Positions 7,956-16,328 are shown, counted from the stretch's first letter. The stretch: DNA of 32,425 bases from Promethearchaeota archaeon (GCA_004524535.1 SDNY01000033.1:1-32425); one strand, 5' to 3'. The notes: generated by a model from the sequence alone, not told the origin. Program-made: numbers and translations.

Positions 7956-9095
7956 TTATTCTGTATCGGTACCTACAGTAATTTCAGTAAATATATTAGC
8001 AATTTCAACGAAAATGGGAATCTCAACACGACAAAGGTTCCCAAGGATCCACTTATTCACGTCACGAAGAAGAAAACGTATTTGTGTATGAATTTTCTTA
8101 TTAATTTCTGACCCTATTATTTTCGATAACCATAACCCCCCACCTATCCTGTACGCTATTATTTTAATAAGCGGTTCAAAAAGTGGCTCCAAAACTTGTT
8201 TCAACATCCATGATTTAGGAATTACACTCATATTTTGATTATCAAATGAAGGATCTCTCAATATTGGATTAGTTTCATCAATAGATAACTTAGGCATGAA
8301 CCCTAAAATTAGAATTAAAGCAAAAATAGCAGATATTCCATTAATTGTGTATGATCCTCCGATTTTTTCAAGATCATCACGATTAATAGCTACATTTGCT
8401 AAAAACATACAAATAAAAATGTTTCTATCAAAAGCTTCAGAGACATAAGCATATCCTAATTCATCATCAATTATTAAATACTTTTCTTCTAAAATTTTTA
8501 AAATAGCAGGAGGAAAAGTGTAAAAAGTATAAACTTTTTTTTCACTTCTTCTTTTATCCTTTTCAATTACCAGTTCTTTCGAAATCAAACCAAATAGATT
8601 CACTAATTCTTCCAATTGTTTTTGAATATAATGTCGTGGCTTATTCGGGTCTCCAAACATAGCAAAAAATTGATGGTCAACAATATGAAAATCGTTCCTC
8701 TTACTAAAAGCTTCAACCATCCTGTCGATGATAGGTCCTTGTGTACCCATAGCAATAGCTTTTGCTTTAGACGTAACAAATCCATTTAATAATTCGTTTA
8801 TAATAAAATCTTGCTCGTGAGTCCTTGATTTTAAGATTTTTTGAAAAGCCTCAGTAAAATCTTTAGTGTTAGGAAAGAAAGCATTTTGTATCTTATCATC
8901 AATAGATTTAAGAAAGATTGCGCCATTATTATTAGGAAAGTGGATTCGCATATTATTTAATCGCTGTAATAACGCTTCTCTCGCACCAGGAATGTTTTCA
9001 ACATCTCGTTCATTCACTTGCTCAATCGCTTTTTCAACACCTTTAATAAATTCTTGCTGCAATTCTTTCCAAGTAGGATCTTGTTGTTCACTCAT
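7956..9095 (-). CDS. Uncharacterised helical protein with probable winged-helix segment
   Basis: Not recognised. I place the start at the ATG at 9095 (MSEQQ); an in-frame TTG lies 12 bases further upstream. The product of about 379 residues is helical. A middle region (about residues 150-205), with a helix followed by KDKRRSEKKVYTFYTF, looks like a winged helix with a basic wing. A hydrophobic stretch around GISAIFALILILGFMP is too isolated to call a membrane protein confidently. The gene is 27 bases downstream of the zinc-ribbon gene and 16 bases upstream of the next helical gene, so it belongs to the same transcript. Confidence 0.62.
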   Translation of the reverse strand: MSEQQDPTWKELQQEFIKGVEKAIEQVNERDVENIPGAREALLQRLNNMRIHFPNNNGAIFLKSIDDKIQNAFFPNTKDFTEAFQKILKSRTHEQDFIINELLNGFVTSKAKAIAMGTQGPIIDRMVEAFSKRNDFHIVDHQFFAMFGDPNKPRHYIQKQLEELVNLFGLISKELVIEKDKRRSEKKVYTFYTFPPAILKILEEKYLIIDDELGYAYVSEAFDRNIFICMFLANVAINRDDLEKIGGSYTINGISAIFALILILGFMPKLSIDETNPILRDPSFDNQNMSVIPKSWMLKQVLEPLFEPLIKIIAYRIGGGLWLSKIIGSEINKKIHTQIRFLLRDVNKWILGNLCRVEIPIFVEIANIFTEITVGTDTE

Positions 9096-9122
9096 TTTAA
9101 AAAGCAAATTTTTTTTAATATT

Positions 9123-10094
9123 TTAATTAATATCCCAATTCAATTCATTTGCTACTTTTTTTAAAGCAGCAATTAATGATTTTAATAATTTCTTATCGTA
9201 AAAATTAGGAGATGCAACTCCTTTTTGAGCTTTCCAACCCATTTGTGCCCCTTCTCCCATTTCTCTTTGACCATATTTAACAATATTTTGCAAATCTCTT
9301 GACCACCAATAGAATCTAAGCCACTTCTTATTGGGATTATCTTTAGAATAAATTACTACTAAAGCTTTCCACTCTCCCATTAACCACTTCACGGTTATTC
9401 CAGCAATAGGCATATAGAAATTTATAGGAAAATCTCCTTGAAAATTAAGATCTAAATCTGAAGGGGCGATATTAAATATAGGCTGGTTATATCCTTCAAG
9501 AATAACAATTTCTCCACAATGCTGACATTCATAATGCGATTTCATTTTATCCATCTTTTTTTGACATTTAGGGCATGTCCTATTTTCAATAATTCGATAT
9601 TTTATGATATCTAATTTTTTTTCTTTTTCCTTTTGATCTTCAGTTTTAGAAGCTTTTTTTCTAAATTGCCCTTTAAAAGTCCAAAGATCATCGAAATCGC
9701 TATCTATTTTTTCTAAGGCTTTAATCATATTTTTAAGAACTTCTTTTTCATAAATTTTGAACATTCCCGCATGTTGATAAAACGATTTTTTCCACCAAGA
9801 TAATCTAACATACTTTTCACTTGTTAAATAAGGACTATGGCAAATTAACACACCAAACCACCTATTTGGTGTTTTATTAATAGTAATTCCTTTTTCACAT
9901 ACCTCGTATTGCTTATTTAAACTCACATTATTATGATAATATTCTCCATCTTGGAATTCGCCTTCTTCAATTTTTTTTTTTTCTTCAGCTTCAGATTCTT
10001 TATCTACTTCCTTCAATATTTTTTTACATTGAGGACATTGAAATATTCCCGAAACTAGCTGTTCCATCTTAATATTACACGAAGGACAATTCAA
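9123..10094 (-). CDS. Duplicated zinc-ribbon protein with repeated WW-containing domain
   Basis: The protein consists of two similar halves. Each begins with a zinc ribbon (C3, C6, C20, C23; and C174, C177, C190, C193). Each continues with a beta-rich domain that matches the other half: a G-I-T strand, a W followed by a hydrophobic strand, K-x-(V/L)-R-x-x-W-W, and a closing helix (KNMIKALEKI near 121-130; KSLIAALKKV near 305-314). A charged linker (about 140-170) joins the halves. The strand-strand-WW-helix layout is loosely like the single-strand-DNA-binding PC4 fold, but I cannot assign it. The start is TTG, two bases after the previous stop, so translation is probably coupled. A nucleic-acid-binding subunit is the natural guess. 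Confidence 0.6.
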   Translation of the reverse strand: MNCPSCNIKMEQLVSGIFQCPQCKKILKEVDKESEAEEKKKIEEGEFQDGEYYHNNVSLNKQYEVCEKGITINKTPNRWFGVLICHSPYLTSEKYVRLSWWKKSFYQHAGMFKIYEKEVLKNMIKALEKIDSDFDDLWTFKGQFRKKASKTEDQKEKEKKLDIIKYRIIENRTCPKCQKKMDKMKSHYECQHCGEIVILEGYNQPIFNIAPSDLDLNFQGDFPINFYMPIAGITVKWLMGEWKALVVIYSKDNPNKKWLRFYWWSRDLQNIVKYGQREMGEGAQMGWKAQKGVASPNFYDKKLLKSLIAALKKVANELNWDIN

Positions 10095-10096
10095 TT

Positions 10097-11197
10097 TTAT
10101 TCATCACCGCTTGTTATAATAAATCTTTCATAGTCTAAATTTAAAAGTTTCATATCTTTTTCAGTAAAATTTGAAAGCGTATTATTAATTTCAATAATTT
10201 CTCTTCTTAAAGCAATCAAATCATCTTGTATCTCATCAACGATATTATTTTCGTTGAATGAAACGTTCTCGATAAAATTCATATAGTTATATTTTTTATT
10301 TTTTCCAGAGTAATATGATTTAATTTTTATTAATTTATCATTAATTGTTTCCATTTTATACCTAAAATTTAATAATTGCATGAGTTTAGAATTCCAATCT
10401 TTGCAAATTGGAGCTTCATTTTTAATATTGTCAATATCAAATTTATCTGGTAATTTTATATTCTCGTCTTTAAGATAATTTATAATATCTTTATTTTCTT
10501 CAATGGCTTTATTTATTATTTTAATGAAGTTTTTGGTATTTAATAAAGGGTCAAATATTTTGATAAATTTTTCAATTTCATCTTTAATTTCTTTAAATCG
10601 TTCATAAAATCCTTCAATAGTAATTTCCATTTTAATAGCTTGATAGATATTCCCAAATTGATCTATTATATAATATAGATCGTTTGAAAGACAATAGTCA
10701 TTGGCTCCAATTTCAAAAATAAAAGGATGTATCGCAGTACTTATTTCACATCGTACCCCCTTTAACCTAGTTAATGCTAGATTAAAATTCCTTTTAGTTA
10801 GAAATTTAAATTTCTTTTTAATCATTGCAAAAAGTAATTCTTCAGGGACAATAATAGTATTTTGCTTTATTTCTATTGTCTCATCTCCTAGTTTTACGAT
10901 AAAATCATCCTCTTTTGCCTCAAACTCCCTCATGCTTCTTATATTTCTAAGTAATCCTAAATCAACGGCAATCTCAAGGAAAGAACGTTTCCAAAAGGTT
11001 AACAAATTCCCTTTAAAAACATCATCTAATATTAAAACTCTTTCATACGAATCAATAATTTCTTGATCATTTAAATCCTTAAAAAGGTCATTTCTAACCA
11101 CGTATAGAAATAGAACAATATATCTCATCTCAATATCGTCAAGAATCTTATTGATTAAGTTCTTATCATATTCCAATGATAATGTTTTATGTTCCAA
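10097..11197 (-). CDS. Uncharacterised protein, first gene of the eight-gene cluster
   Basis: Not recognised. The 366 residues start at an ATG and end two bases before the zinc-ribbon gene. The N-terminal 80 residues are helical with hydrophobic spacing that could form a helix bundle or winged helix (RYIVLFLYVV at 25-34). A beta-containing middle follows (about 95-190), then a long Lys/Glu-rich helical region with coiled-coil character (205-350). It has no zinc, nucleotide-binding or signal motifs. A folded head plus long helix resembles the layout of kleisins or of MukF-like subunits, but this is only an analogy. Confidence 0.6.
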   Translation of the reverse strand: MEHKTLSLEYDKNLINKILDDIEMRYIVLFLYVVRNDLFKDLNDQEIIDSYERVLILDDVFKGNLLTFWKRSFLEIAVDLGLLRNIRSMREFEAKEDDFIVKLGDETIEIKQNTIIVPEELLFAMIKKKFKFLTKRNFNLALTRLKGVRCEISTAIHPFIFEIGANDYCLSNDLYYIIDQFGNIYQAIKMEITIEGFYERFKEIKDEIEKFIKIFDPLLNTKNFIKIINKAIEENKDIINYLKDENIKLPDKFDIDNIKNEAPICKDWNSKLMQLLNFRYKMETINDKLIKIKSYYSGKNKKYNYMNFIENVSFNENNIVDEIQDDLIALRREIIEINNTLSNFTEKDMKLLNLDYERFIITSGDE

Positions 11198-11216
11198 ACC
11201 TAAAATCCACTCAATT

Positions 11217-11226
11217 TTTTTAAAGT
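11217..11226 (-). promoter_or_regulatory. Possible TATA box of the eight-gene cluster
   Basis: Reading the minus strand, CTTTAAAAAA lies about 20-29 bases before the ATG at 11197. That is where an archaeal TATA box would sit for leaderless or nearly leaderless transcription. The 219-base gap also serves the divergent Elf1-like gene. Confidence 0.35.
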
Positions 11227-11416
11227 TCGTTTGACTAAAAAGAGTAAGTGGTAAAATAAAGCATTCCTAAAAAATTTTACGATTTTTCTTTAACCTATTA
11301 CTTAAAAAAAAGCAAAAATTTTTTACATCTAATTCTTAATTATATTATAGTTAAGAACATTACTTTTTATCAATTTTTAATATCATTATAAAAATTAAAA
11401 ATATTAGGAGATTTGT

Positions 11417-12001
11417 TTGGGAAGAAGAAAAAGAAAACAACCAGGTTATAAGCGAGTTAAGAGGGTACCAAAGATATTCAATTGCCCTTCTTGTGGTGAA
11501 AAGAGCGTAAAGGTTGAGAATATTAGAAAATCTGCGATCGCAACGGTAAAATGCGGATTTTGCGGGCTGAACAAGGACGTATTAGTTAACTCCATTTCGG
11601 AACCTGTTGATGCATTTGGAGATTTTATTGATATTTTTTACGCAGATCAAGAATTACAGAGATTAGAAAAACGTATTGAAAAATTAATAAAAGATAAAGA
11701 ATATGGAGAATTAGCCTTGTGCTATAGTATCCTATCAGATATTTGTAAAGCAAAGGCAGCAGAAGCCTTAGAAGACGAGGATAATATTGACATGGATGTA
11801 GTTAATAATTGGAAAATCAGAGGCGAAGAATACAAAAGGAAAGAGAAAGATGCATTACTAAAATTAGACACAGATGAATTAGAGAGAGGTATTAAAACTG
11901 ACGAGGAATCTCTTTTTGCTGAGCATAAAGAAGGCGGGGGAATAAAGAAAGAGAAAAAGATCGAGGATATCTTTGAAGATCCTGGATTTTTAGAGTTTTA
12001 A
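11417..12001 (+). CDS. Elf1-like transcription elongation factor with acidic C-terminal extension
   Basis: The first 75 residues match the Elf1 family: a basic MGRRKRK tail, zinc ligands C23/C26 and C46/C49, and the E-P-V-D-A-F-G-D-F-I-D segment (about 62-72) that corresponds to the Elf1 E-P-I-D-V-Y motif. In eukaryotes Elf1 binds RNA polymerase II near the DNA entry site and helps passage through nucleosomes; archaeal homologues are thought to act on RNA polymerase. Beyond the domain is an extra helical, strongly acidic region of about 115 residues. The start is TTG, preceded by a good AGGAG. It is divergent from the eight-gene cluster and convergent with the next gene. Confidence 0.82.
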   Translation: MGRRKRKQPGYKRVKRVPKIFNCPSCGEKSVKVENIRKSAIATVKCGFCGLNKDVLVNSISEPVDAFGDFIDIFYADQELQRLEKRIEKLIKDKEYGELALCYSILSDICKAKAAEALEDEDNIDMDVVNNWKIRGEEYKRKEKDALLKLDTDELERGIKTDEESLFAEHKEGGGIKKEKKIEDIFEDPGFLEF

Positions 12002-12009
12002 GTTTTCTC

Positions 12010-13725
12010 CTAAGATTTAAGAATAATTTCCTTTATCATTGAAGGAATGTTTTTCCAAATTGGTAATTTTAAGGCAAAATTAAAAAATTCCTTGTAATTT
12101 AGTTTCTTTTTTTTAATGAGAAAGCTCCAGTTATAAAATGCTAATTTATTAAATAGGTTTATAAAATTAACTCCAATTGGATTATATTTCCAAGCTAAAA
12201 ATTTGGCTAAATATGCTCCAAATTGTTTAGTTTGCCCTTTTGATTCGGGATAAACAGATTCAGCTAAAGATCGATTAAAAAGTTCATAGATTGAAAATAT
12301 AGGAAGAAGTTTTTCTAAGATTTCATTGATTTTAACTTTGTAATTTGCATCATCTAAAGAAAACGAACTCATTTCGTTTAACTTTTTAACTGCATAACGG
12401 AACTGTCTTTCTTTAAAATAAAGCCACATTTTTCCCATTTGATCTCTGAGGTCTTTTAAAGCATTATTTACTTCCTTATCATCAAAGATAAATCTTTGTT
12501 CTTTTTCATATAGTCTTATAATAGTTAAAAAGATTGAATTTGTTGACTCTTCGTCAAAATCTCCGTAACCTACACGTTTACTTAAAAATCTGAGTTTTAA
12601 TTCTTTAGAAGTTGGACTATGTATTGTATGAGTATAAAGACAGGTGGTCCATAATAAATCTTTAATTTTCTCCAATAAATTTCTATGGAGGATGCAGATT
12701 CTTATTATAGAAAATTGTCGAGATAACTTACGTTTTGGAATTAGCAATTCAATGTAAAGCCTAATTTTATCAAAAAAACTGTAGCTTTTTATTAAGTTTT
12801 GCTTCCTTTTTTTATAGAACGCTATTTTTTTGGTTAATAATCTATTAAGAATCATCAGATTTTTTATATAAGAATAGAAATCAATATTATATTTTTGAAC
12901 GATGGATTCATAAGAAATTAAAGGAATTTTTAAAGTATTGACTGAACTAGGTTTTTCAATGCTCATGGCGTGATCTCCAATAGTATAAGAGAAATTTACA
13001 TTCTGTAAGGTTTCTCCTAAAGACGAGAATTTACCTAAATAATTTTGTTCACCAGTAAAATATCCGTGTAATAGCGTATTAACTCCCCTAAAAACATTAT
13101 TTTCATACTCAGATATCATAACTGATTCGAATTCACCCGGATGATGTCTTTTAGATTTGAGTTTCTGATTTACGAGAAAAATTGCTTGATTTGCTTTATG
13201 GCATACGGTATAAACCCATTTCATTAAAGGATCTAATATTTTTGCTAATCTAAACCAATAATTGTAGAATTCTGGACCAAAATATATTGGAAATCCAAAT
13301 CCACGAGAAAACGAATATATAAATTGAAATATATTTCTAGTTTTCTCCCCTTTTAAAAATCCCGGAAATTTAAAATGCAACACGACTCGTGGAAATAAGG
13401 CATCTAAACCTAAATTCATCCACGCCTCAAAAAGGATTATACCATCAGGAAATCTAAAAGAATCTTTTTTACTTATGAAATCATCGCTTAAGGTATTTAA
13501 AGCAGTTGGAATCGTAAAAAGCCAATCCATATTCTTTCTTACAGTTTTTAATCCTTCCTTAAACTTCTTAAAAATTAAAGGTTGAATCTGTTTTTGAATC
13601 TCTGTCTTTTTATAATAATACTTATTCAAAACTCGAAACAACGAGAAAATTTCCAATATTCTTCTTTGTAGATCGTAAACAACTTTTACAGTTAAGCCCT
13701 CTTGAGCTTTATAAGTGGATTGCAA
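12010..13725 (-). CDS. Large uncharacterised helical protein
   Basis: I do not recognise this 571-residue protein. It is rich in aromatic and basic residues and mainly helical, with no signal peptide, convincing membrane helix, nucleotide-binding or metal motif. A Gly/Phe/Pro-rich stretch (about 140-160, including FGFPIYFGPEFYNYW) and a Lys-rich segment around 300-330 stand out. The start is TTG. It lies 146 bases downstream of the polyproline gene on the same strand and ends 8 bases from the convergent Elf1-like stop. If the polyproline protein acts in the cytoskeleton, this could be a large partner, but that rests only on proximity. Confidence 0.65.
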   Translation of the reverse strand: MQSTYKAQEGLTVKVVYDLQRRILEIFSLFRVLNKYYYKKTEIQKQIQPLIFKKFKEGLKTVRKNMDWLFTIPTALNTLSDDFISKKDSFRFPDGIILFEAWMNLGLDALFPRVVLHFKFPGFLKGEKTRNIFQFIYSFSRGFGFPIYFGPEFYNYWFRLAKILDPLMKWVYTVCHKANQAIFLVNQKLKSKRHHPGEFESVMISEYENNVFRGVNTLLHGYFTGEQNYLGKFSSLGETLQNVNFSYTIGDHAMSIEKPSSVNTLKIPLISYESIVQKYNIDFYSYIKNLMILNRLLTKKIAFYKKRKQNLIKSYSFFDKIRLYIELLIPKRKLSRQFSIIRICILHRNLLEKIKDLLWTTCLYTHTIHSPTSKELKLRFLSKRVGYGDFDEESTNSIFLTIIRLYEKEQRFIFDDKEVNNALKDLRDQMGKMWLYFKERQFRYAVKKLNEMSSFSLDDANYKVKINEILEKLLPIFSIYELFNRSLAESVYPESKGQTKQFGAYLAKFLAWKYNPIGVNFINLFNKLAFYNWSFLIKKKKLNYKEFFNFALKLPIWKNIPSMIKEIILKS

Positions 13726-13849
13726 TAGATTTAACTACCTTACCTTGAAAATGATTATATTATGTAGTATTGTTTTTAATTTTTTAATGTTAGTTAAAAT
13801 CTCTATTAAGTAGTGAGTATTTTTTCACAATTTTTGATAAATTAAAAAG

Positions 13850-13874
13850 TAATAATAAAAAATGTTTATTATTA
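13850..13874 (-). terminator. Inverted repeat at the stop codon of the polyproline gene
   Basis: A perfect 10-base stem (13850-13859 with 13865-13874) and a 5-base loop overlap the TAA stop of the polyproline gene. All stem pairs are A-T apart from none with G-C, so the hairpin is weak; it may mark the transcript end. Confidence 0.35.
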
Positions 13875-14321
13875 TTGTGAGGACCGCCTCTTGCTAAAAA
13901 GTTCTTTGAGCTCCCCCATTATTGCGCCTCTTAAACTTTGTGGACTTGACGGACCCCTAGGTCCTGGTGGTGGACCTCCAGGCGGACCTCCAGGCGGAGG
14001 TGGTGGACCTCCAGGTGGACCTCCAGGTGGACCTCCAGGTGGAGGTGGTGGACCTCCAGGCGCCCCTCCAGGCGGAGGTGGTGCCCCTCCAGGTGCCCCT
14101 CCGGGGGCTGGTGCAGCCACACCTCTAGCTTTTATCGTATTAATATCATTGCTCAAACTATTAATTTTTGTTTGCAATGCTCCAATTCGATCATCAACCA
14201 GATCTGGAATTCGAAGAATAATCGTCATTATTTTTTCAACTATATCCCCGAACGCATTTACTTTTTCTTCAATTGGAGATTTTTTTGCGTCTGCAATGAA
14301 GCTCGCAAACTCATCGGCCAT
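13872..14321 (-). CDS. Coiled-coil protein with polyproline tract and basic C-terminal helix, candidate actin regulator
   Basis: Three parts are visible in 149 residues. First is a helical N-terminus with heptad spacing (about 20-66; DRIGALQTKINSLSNDINT), probably an oligomerising coiled coil. Second is a Gly/Pro tract (71-127) with repeated PPPPGG and PPPPPGG runs, the kind of sequence that profilin, SH3 and EVH1 domains bind. Third is a short amphipathic basic helix (QSLRGAIMGELKELFSKRR, 128-146). Coiled coil, polyproline and short basic helix recall Ena/VASP, WASP or WASH-complex components, and the last helix resembles the F-actin-binding motif of VASP. Asgard archaea do have actin and profilin. 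No homology can be proved here, and a structural or membrane role is the alternative. ATG start. Confidence 0.6.
   Translation of the reverse strand: MADEFASFIADAKKSPIEEKVNAFGDIVEKIMTIILRIPDLVDDRIGALQTKINSLSNDINTIKARGVAAPAPGGAPGGAPPPPGGAPGGPPPPPGGPPGGPPGGPPPPPGGPPGGPPPGPRGPSSPQSLRGAIMGELKELFSKRRSSQ
13964..14109. repeat. Gly/Pro-coding tandem repeats
   Basis: Units based on GGACCTCCAGGC or GGTGGA recur with small changes and encode the Gly-Pro tract of the coiled-coil/polyproline protein on the minus strand. The tract is much richer in G+C than its surroundings because Gly and Pro codons are. Unequal exchange should make its length variable between strains. Confidence 0.8.
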
Positions 14322-14377
14322 TTAATTATTCACCACTACTATTTATCGTTCACTATAATTGATAATAAATAATACTA

Positions 14378-14401
14378 ATTAGAAAGTAAAAATTTTCTAA
14401 T
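14378..14401. repeat. 8-base inverted repeat in the intergenic gap
   Basis: ATTAGAAA and TTTCTAAT form a perfect stem around an 8-base loop, 57 bases upstream of the polyproline gene start. It could be the terminator of the upstream coiled-coil gene or an operator. The rest of this 261-base gap holds nothing I recognise. Confidence 0.3.
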
Positions 14402-14582
14402 TAATATATATTAGTTTTGTTTAATAAAAATTTGTTTTGTGATAAAAATACCAATTTGTTCTAAATAAATATTAAAAAAATGATAATATTCCTTTGATTA
14501 ACAGGCATTCAATATTTCATGAAATCTAGTATTAATTAATTCAAAAGCATAAAAAAATATAAAAAAACAAAGATATTTTAAT

Positions 14583-15206
14583 CTAACTCATTTTAGAAAT
14601 AGAATCTTTTAATTTCAGCCATAACTCATTAAGTTCAGCTCTAACTTGTAAAAATTGATCAATTTCTTTACGTAGAATATTTTTGGACCGATCAAATTCT
14701 CTTTGTGAATCGTCTAATCGATTTTCAAGTTCAGTTAACTTAGCTCCTTCAATTAATTTATTTTTGGTCTTTTCTATGTTTAAAGCTTTTTTTATGACGT
14801 TTGATCTTTTACCAGCAAGCTCAATTAACGCATTCGCAAATAAATCCTTTCGTGTGGCTAAGTCATCTTTTCTAATTGCGAGATTTTTTATTGCATTGAT
14901 ATATAAAGTATTTGCTTCTAAATATTCATCATTTGCATTAATTAAATTTTCAAAAGTGTTTACCTCCTCTTCATCAACATTGGATCTATGTTCTCTCGCT
15001 AAAGTCTGCATCTGTTTTAAAACATCCCTAAAAATTCGATTTAAAGTCTGTCTAGCAATATTCATTTTGGCAAGATCAGTAGCAAGTTTAATTTGAGATT
15101 TGCCAACAGCTCTCTGCCATTTAGCAAGCTTTTTAAGCTGGGTTGCTAGTTCTTTTTCATTTTTTGCTAATTCCAGTTCATCTTGATGGGTGATTATTGG
15201 ACTCAT
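14583..15206 (-). CDS. Coiled-coil protein of unknown function
   Basis: All 207 residues are predicted helical, with extended heptad-like patterning and no Pro except at the extreme N-terminus. The helices appear as three or four long segments (about 8-75, 80-120, 125-165, 168-205), which would suit a long three-helix bundle such as BAR/IMD-like or spectrin-like folds as well as a simple coiled coil. No motif fixes a function. It lies upstream of the polyproline coiled-coil gene on the same strand but 261 bases away, so shared transcription is uncertain. ATG start; an A/G-rich stretch upstream may act as ribosome binding site. Confidence 0.65.
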   Translation of the reverse strand: MSPIITHQDELELAKNEKELATQLKKLAKWQRAVGKSQIKLATDLAKMNIARQTLNRIFRDVLKQMQTLAREHRSNVDEEEVNTFENLINANDEYLEANTLYINAIKNLAIRKDDLATRKDLFANALIELAGKRSNVIKKALNIEKTKNKLIEGAKLTELENRLDDSQREFDRSKNILRKEIDQFLQVRAELNELWLKLKDSISKMS

Positions 15207-15287
15207 TTTATTCCTCTTCTTTTTAAATTCTTTTTATTTTTTATTTCTTAATCTTATTATATTTTTTTTTATTTTTTAAATTCTGAT

Positions 15288-16328
15288 TTAAAATGGATAA
15301 ATTGCAGTTAATATATTATCTTTATAATTTGCCTTAATTACTTTTGCTTTAAGATACTTTCCAATTAATTCATCTGAGATTAATGGCTTTTTAAGAATTA
15401 CTTTAATACCAATATTTTCATTAATTTTACCTATGCACTCTCTTTTCCATCGCCCTTTCGAAAGAATTTCTAATTTAATTAAATCATTCTTCTTTAAACT
15501 TAAAGTATCTACGCTTTTTCTTTTATGAATACCAAAGTCTCTCGGTCCAAGTTTCAATTTAATGTTGTATTTCTTTTCTAATTCAGATAGGCGTTTATAA
15601 AAATAACCCCACGTTTTTGGTCGAATTCTTCCTAATTTTCTCCCAGTTTTATAAATTAAATATTTTTGAATTCCAATTTGAATTTTTTTTTCAGAATATC
15701 CTTTATCCCTTAAATCCATTATAAATTCAATAATATCTTCAAGATCTTTATCATTTTTTCCTGGAAACCAAACTGGAGCAATTAAAAGGTCAATATTTGA
15801 TTCTAATATAAACTGTATATTTTCTAAAAGTTTTCTCATGTTATATTCTTTAGTATTACATAAATAATTAGCAAATTCTTCACTTAATGTATTTAAGCTA
15901 AGATTTATTCGTGTAAGATTGACATCTTCTAGTTTCTTAATTATCTCTCTTGTAAGTAATAATCCATTTGTCTGCATTGAAATGATATTGATTCCTTCTA
16001 TTTTCCAAAGCAATTTTATTAATTCAACCAATTCAGAATATAACAAAATTTCTCCGTACGATGCCAAATGAATTTCAATATCGTATTTTCCCTTAATTTC
16101 AATAATTTCCTCAAGTTTTTCAACTATATAATTAGGATCTACAATAAAATTGGTCTCATAATCTCCCGCACTTACAAAACAATATCTACATTTCAAATTA
16201 CACAAAGTTAAAGGTTTTAGCTCAATAATATTAGTTCCACGGTCTATAATTCCAATGAAATCTACTCCAAACAATGGAATTCCCGATTTTTTATTTACAT
16301 ATATTACTTCTTTTACCATTTTTTTCAA
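15288..16328 (-). CDS. Radical SAM enzyme with C-terminal TRAM-like domain
   Basis: The CNLKCRYC motif (C43, C47, C50) is the CX3CX2C site for the 4Fe-4S cluster that cleaves S-adenosylmethionine. The surrounding strands (EIHLASYGEILLY, with a G-E pair for SAM, and the QTNGLLL segment) follow the radical SAM barrel. The last 65 residues are beta-rich, with a G-K-I-N-E-N-I-G-I strand and a final L-x-A-K-V-I-K-A pattern like the RNA-binding TRAM domain of tRNA-modifying radical SAM enzymes. The substrate is unknown; RNA is plausible. The start is a TTG overlapping the Pelota stop (TTGA), with an ATG 9 bases further in as alternative. Pelota lies directly upstream, which points to a translation-related context. 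Confidence 0.82.
   Translation of the reverse strand: MKKMVKEVIYVNKKSGIPLFGVDFIGIIDRGTNIIELKPLTLCNLKCRYCFVSAGDYETNFIVDPNYIVEKLEEIIEIKGKYDIEIHLASYGEILLYSELVELIKLLWKIEGINIISMQTNGLLLTREIIKKLEDVNLTRINLSLNTLSEEFANYLCNTKEYNMRKLLENIQFILESNIDLLIAPVWFPGKNDKDLEDIIEFIMDLRDKGYSEKKIQIGIQKYLIYKTGRKLGRIRPKTWGYFYKRLSELEKKYNIKLKLGPRDFGIHKRKSVDTLSLKKNDLIKLEILSKGRWKRECIGKINENIGIKVILKKPLISDELIGKYLKAKVIKANYKDNILTAIYPF

Noticed and set aside
2331-11197. Reading the eight-gene cluster as a Wadjet (JetABCD) plasmid-defence system.
   Set aside because: Wadjet needs an active SMC-like ATPase and a JetD topoisomerase-like nuclease; here the SMC-like head is degenerate and no nuclease motif was seen.
13891-14325. A 144-codon plus-strand open frame rich in Gly and Pro.
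   Set aside because: It is the antisense of the polyproline gene; Gly/Pro repeats keep several frames open on both strands. The minus-strand frame has the sensible coiled-coil ends and a proper ATG.
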